Below, piece by piece: positions 60,947-64,000 of a DNA stretch of 64,000 bases. Origin of the DNA: Nocardia brasiliensis NBRC 14402. GTDB lineage: Bacteria; Actinomycetota; Actinomycetes; Mycobacteriales; Mycobacteriaceae. The DNA is taken from NCBI RefSeq assembly GCF_000308475.2, contig NZ_BAFT02000062.1, positions 62,001 to 126,000 on the forward strand, in the 5' to 3' direction. Both the position numbers and the translations under genes were made by a program. The first letter of the stretch is position 1, and each line of letters starts with the position of its first letter. Under the pieces are notes generated by a model that saw only the letters and a list, made by a program, of their open reading frames with translations, was not told where the DNA came from and did no database searches.

Positions 60947-61435
60947 GTGCCGTGCGATCTGATGCTCATTGCCTACGACGGTTCCGAAAACGCCAAGCGC
61001 GCCATCGAATACGCGGGGCGATTCCTCAGCGCGGACAGAGCCATCGTGCTGACCGCGTGGGAACCGATGGTGCGCCAAGCCGCCCGCCTCTCCGGGCTGT
61101 CGGGGGTGATGCAGCCCGAATGGGTGCCCGACGAGGAGGTCGAGGACGTCGCCTACGTCGACGCGCGCACCATCAACACCGAGGGCGTGCGCCTGGCCAA
61201 ACTCGCCGGGCTCAATGCCGAGGCGCGCACCGCCGAATGCACCACGACCATCTGGAACGCCATCGTCGAATGCGCCGACGACCTCGATGTGGACATCATC
61301 GTCGCGGGCACCAGGGGCGCCACCGGCATCCGCGCGCTGATGCACAGCAGCGTGGCCGACGCCGTGCTCAAGCATTGTCACCGTCCGGTCCTCATGGTTC
61401 CGCCCGGCAAGGAGCCCGCGGCCAAATCCCGCTGA
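60947..61435 (+). CDS. Universal stress protein
   Basis: 162 residues. UspA fold: LMLIAYDGSENAKRAIEYA at the start and the ATP-binding loop GTRGATGIRALMHSSVADAVLKHCHRPVLMVP near the end, which fits G-x2-G-x9-G(S/T). GTG 60947 is placed by AGGAGG at 60935-60940 with 6 bp spacing. Divergent from lpqI. Confidence 0.9.
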   Translation: MPCDLMLIAYDGSENAKRAIEYAGRFLSADRAIVLTAWEPMVRQAARLSGLSGVMQPEWVPDEEVEDVAYVDARTINTEGVRLAKLAGLNAEARTAECTTTIWNAIVECADDLDVDIIVAGTRGATGIRALMHSSVADAVLKHCHRPVLMVPPGKEPAAKSR

Positions 61436-61556
61436 CCCGCTCGCGGGCACGGAAGTCGCTGCGCGCATACGGGTCTGGAGCGCGGGCGCGGTGTGACCGT
61501 GAGTGCCGTCACGCGGGCCGCGGCGGCGGCCGGAGCGGGGTTAGGGTCGAAAGACT

Positions 61557-62651
61557 ATGGACGGATTCCTGCTTGCTCAGCCCGGCGGGGTGGTCCGGGC
61601 TTCCGGTAGCCGGATCGCTTTCCGCGAGCCCGAACGCGCGGTCGCCGCGTTGCGTGCGGGCAGTGCCGATCTGATCGTCGGCGCGTTGCCGTTCGATCCG
61701 CGCGAACCGGCCGCGCTGACCGTGCCGGAACAGGCCGAGCACACGGCGGGACCGTGGCGGCCCGCGGCCTTGCCGGAGCTGCCCGCGGTGCAGTTCCTCA
61801 CCGAAATCCCCAGTGCCGCTGAACATATCGCGCGAGTGACGAAGCTGGTCGAGCAGCTCGGCGATCCGGCGCAGCCGTTGCGCAAGGTGGTCGCGGCCCG
61901 CTCCGTCCTCGCCGAGGCGGCGTCGGCGCTGGACCCCGAGGTGGTCGCCGCGCATCTGCTCGCGCGCCATCCGCACGCGAACGTGTTCGCGGTGGATCTG
62001 AGCGCGGCCGGACGCACGGGCGCGACACTGGTCGGCGCGACCCCCGAGGTGCTGATCGAGCGCCGCGGCCGGACCGTCACCTTGCATCCGCTGGCGGGCA
62101 CCGTGCCCCGCCTGGCCGATCCGGACGCCGACGCCGCTCGGGCGCGCGAGCTGCTGGCCAGCGGCAAGAACCGGGACGAGCACGCGTTCGTCATCGACTG
62201 GATCCGGGACCAGCTGGGGCCGGTCTGCGCCGAGTTGTCCATTCCCGACGGGCCGGAACTGGTGAGCACCCACGAGGTCTGGCACCTCGCCACGCCCATC
62301 ACCGGCACGCTGCGCGATCCCGCGACCACCGCGCTCGAGCTGGCCCTGCTGCTGCATCCGACGCCCGCCCTCTGCGGCACCCCGACCGACCTGGCGCTGG
62401 CGACCATCGCCGACCTCGAAGAGGACCGTGGTTTCTACGGCGGCGCGGTCGGTTGGTGCGACGCGCACGGCGACGGTTCCTGGGTGGTGGCGATCCGCTG
62501 CGCGGAGCTGTCCGCGGACGGCCGCACGGTGCACGCCTACGCGGGCGGCGGCATCGTCGCCGCCTCGGATCCCAAGGCCGAACTCGACGAGACCACCGCC
62601 AAACTCCGCACGCTGCTCGGCAGCCTGCACTGCGCGATCCCCGCCCACTGA
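61557..62651 (+). CDS. entC: Isochorismate synthase
   Basis: 364 residues. Chorismate-binding fold: QPLRKVVAARSVLAEA, GATPEVLIERRGRTVTLHPLAGTVPR, KNRDEHAFVIDWI, and GFYGGAVGWCDAHGDG with the catalytic Glu nearby. The LAGT motif and the length match EntC/DhbC and mycobacterial Rv3215. It turns chorismate into isochorismate for siderophore (nocobactin-type) or menaquinone synthesis. No other pathway gene is seen here. Confidence 0.87.
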   Translation: MDGFLLAQPGGVVRASGSRIAFREPERAVAALRAGSADLIVGALPFDPREPAALTVPEQAEHTAGPWRPAALPELPAVQFLTEIPSAAEHIARVTKLVEQLGDPAQPLRKVVAARSVLAEAASALDPEVVAAHLLARHPHANVFAVDLSAAGRTGATLVGATPEVLIERRGRTVTLHPLAGTVPRLADPDADAARARELLASGKNRDEHAFVIDWIRDQLGPVCAELSIPDGPELVSTHEVWHLATPITGTLRDPATTALELALLLHPTPALCGTPTDLALATIADLEEDRGFYGGAVGWCDAHGDGSWVVAIRCAELSADGRTVHAYAGGGIVAASDPKAELDETTAKLRTLLGSLHCAIPAH

Positions 62652-62785
62652 CCATGGACCGGAGCCGTACCCGGCGATATCCATCGACTATCACCGGGGA
62701 ATCGGCGGGCTGAACGCACCGAATCGGCGAGCGGGCTGCTAGGTTGACCGGGAATGTGCCTGCATCGATGTATTGGAGTGCCGCA

Positions 62786-62956
62786 ATGAAGTTTGCTGTT
62801 CCTGGTGTTGCGAGTGCTGTCGGCGGCGCCGTGCTCGGTGTGATCGCGGTGCTCCTCGTGACCGTTGCGGTGCAGCAGAACACGCGTCCGGACATCGACC
62901 GCAGCGGCGACAAGGACTCGTCGCTGCTGAACAACGTCGAGTACGGCAGTCGCTGA
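62786..62956 (+). CDS. DUF2613-family small membrane protein (Rv0236A-like)
   Basis: 56 residues. One hydrophobic helix (about 4-30) and a polar tail ending VEYGSR, the DUF2613 pattern. In M. tuberculosis the equivalent small gene Rv0236A lies right before aftD. ATG 62786 follows GGAG with 7 bp spacing. Its stop is overlapped by the apparent start of aftD. Confidence 0.8.
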   Translation: MKFAVPGVASAVGGAVLGVIAVLLVTVAVQQNTRPDIDRSGDKDSSLLNNVEYGSR

Positions 62957-64000
62957 CCTCGGCCCTAACCGCCGACTCGCTCGCACCGGCCGCGGCGTCG
63001 CGGCGGCACAGTACTGCGCCGCTGGGTAGACGCTGGCTCGCCGGAACCGTTCTCGCCGCGTTTCTGCTGACCTTTCTGCAGGCTCCCGGGCGCACGGTCG
63101 CGGACACCAAATACGACCTGGCGCAGAACCCGCTGGGTTTCCTCGAACGTGCCAGCCATCTGTGGAGCAGTCAGGCTCCGATGGGTCAGGTGCAGAACCA
63201 GGCCTACGGGTATTTCTTCCCGCACGGCGCCTTCTTCTCGGCCGGGCATGTGCTCGGCGTACCCGCTTGGGCGACCCAGCGGATCTGGTGGGCGCTGCTG
63301 CTGCTCGCCGGATTCTGGGGCATCGTCCGGCTGTGCGAGACCCTCGGCATCGGCACCCGCGGCTCCCGGATCGTCGCGGCGATCGCCTTCGCGCTCTCGC
63401 CGCGCGTGCTCACGACGCTGGGCTCGATCTCGTCCGAAACCCTGCCGATGATGCTGGCCCCGTGGGTCCTGCTCGCGCCGGCCGCCCTCGGGCTCCGCGG
63501 TCGCGTCGGCCGGCGCGGCGGGGCCGCCTCGCCCGCGGGCAGCGCGCTCGCGCTGGCGCTGATGGGGTCGGTCAACGCGGTCGCGACGGTCGCCGCGTTC
63601 CTGCCCGCGCTGCTCTGGTGGGGTTCCTACCGGCCGAATCGCGAATGGTGGCGGTTCACCCGGGCCTGGGTGCCGCTGCTGGTGCTCGCCACGTTCTGGT
63701 GGGCGGTGCCGTTGCTCCTGCTGGGCAAGGTGAGCCCGCCGTTCCTGGACTACATCGAATCCTCCGGCGTGACAACGCAATGGGCCTCGCTCGCCGAGGT
63801 CTTGCGCGGCACGGACAGCTGGACGCCGTTCGTCTCACCGGAACGCATCGCGGGCGCGGTATTGGTGACCCAGCCCGCCGCGGTACTCGCCACCGGACTG
63901 CTCGCCGCGGCGGGCATGGCCGGGCTGGCGCTGCGGTCCATGCCGTACCGAGGGCGGCTCGCGCTCATCCTCTGCGTCGGCCTGGTCGGCATCTGTGCGG
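62953..64000 (+). CDS. aftD: Alpha-(1->3)-arabinofuranosyltransferase AftD, partial, apparent CTG start
   Basis: Reading from 62953 gives TSALTADSLAPAAASRRH, then GRRWLAGTVLAAFLLTFLQ, DTKYDLAQNPLGFLERASHL and NQAYGYFFPHGAFFSAGHVLGVPAWATQRIWW, which is the start of AftD (Rv0236c), a large multi-helix enzyme that builds arabinan of the cell wall. It runs off the window. No ATG, GTG or TTG exists in this frame before the first helix; the best start is CTG 62953, overlapping the TGA of DUF2613 (CTGA). Confidence 0.78.
   Translation, partial: MTSALTADSLAPAAASRRHSTAPLGRRWLAGTVLAAFLLTFLQAPGRTVADTKYDLAQNPLGFLERASHLWSSQAPMGQVQNQAYGYFFPHGAFFSAGHVLGVPAWATQRIWWALLLLAGFWGIVRLCETLGIGTRGSRIVAAIAFALSPRVLTTLGSISSETLPMMLAPWVLLAPAALGLRGRVGRRGGAASPAGSALALALMGSVNAVATVAAFLPALLWWGSYRPNREWWRFTRAWVPLLVLATFWWAVPLLLLGKVSPPFLDYIESSGVTTQWASLAEVLRGTDSWTPFVSPERIAGAVLVTQPAAVLATGLLAAAGMAGLALRSMPYRGRLALILCVGLVGICA

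Overview
The window is high-GC actinobacterial DNA, almost certainly from Nocardia or a close mycolate-producing relative. The evidence is a run at the right end that keeps the Mycobacterium tuberculosis Rv0236c-Rv0244c gene set (AftD, the small protein Rv0236A, LpqI, a TetR regulator, HtdX, FabG4, FadA2, with FadE5 about 11 kb away), plus EphD, an MspA-type porin remnant, DUF3558 and DUF4185 proteins, and many overlapping or ATGA-coupled genes. No complete mobile element, CRISPR array or rRNA was seen. There is one tRNA, tRNA-Gly(CCC).

Layout. 1-15.5 kb: UDP-glucose dehydrogenase, an Hsp70-like membrane protein, a YibE/F transporter-like protein, an alanine-type aminotransferase, regulators (XRE, AraC), dCTP deaminase with an apparent 1-base frameshift, a lipoprotein, an SDR, a PAP2 phosphatase, a metallo-hydrolase and a serine hydrolase. 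15.5-19.7 kb: a debris island next to tRNA-Gly with a truncated MspA porin, a polymorphic-toxin tip with probable immunity gene, a fossil toxin tail ATGA-coupled to a second immunity-like gene, a third immunity-like gene, an orphan barstar, a zinc-finger protein and a duplicated repeat region. 20.8-29.3 kb: an organosulfur-scavenging cluster (SfnG, two SfnB-type enzymes, an NtaA/DmoA-type monooxygenase, a styrene-monooxygenase-like enzyme, two flavin reductases, and a free methionine-R-sulfoxide reductase).

29.3-40.6 kb: small membrane and lipoproteins, a MazF-like toxin-antitoxin pair, a thiolase-crotonase-TetR operon divergent from a second crotonase across a perfect 22-bp palindrome, a DUF4185 protein, an erythromycin-esterase-like protein, methyltransferases and hydrolases. 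40.6-53.7 kb: FadE5, a diguanylate cyclase, a VanW protein, 6-phosphogluconate dehydrogenase, a three-gene secreted-protein unit ending in an unlisted 28-residue membrane peptide, and EphD. 53.7-64 kb: the FadA2 / FabG4-HtdX divergent pair, a DUF5685 protein, TetR, LpqI, a universal stress protein, isochorismate synthase, a DUF2613 protein and the start of AftD.

Working together: FadE5, FadA2, FabG4 and HtdX can supply the dehydrogenation, hydration, reduction and thiolysis steps of acyl-CoA turnover. Three sites with the form TTAC-N6-GTAA lie upstream of fadE5, between fadA2 and fabG4, and upstream of the TetR gene, which suggests one local regulon. The sulfur cluster could oxidise methylated sulfur compounds stepwise with reduced flavin from its own reductases. 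All assignments come from reading the sequence; no database search was run.
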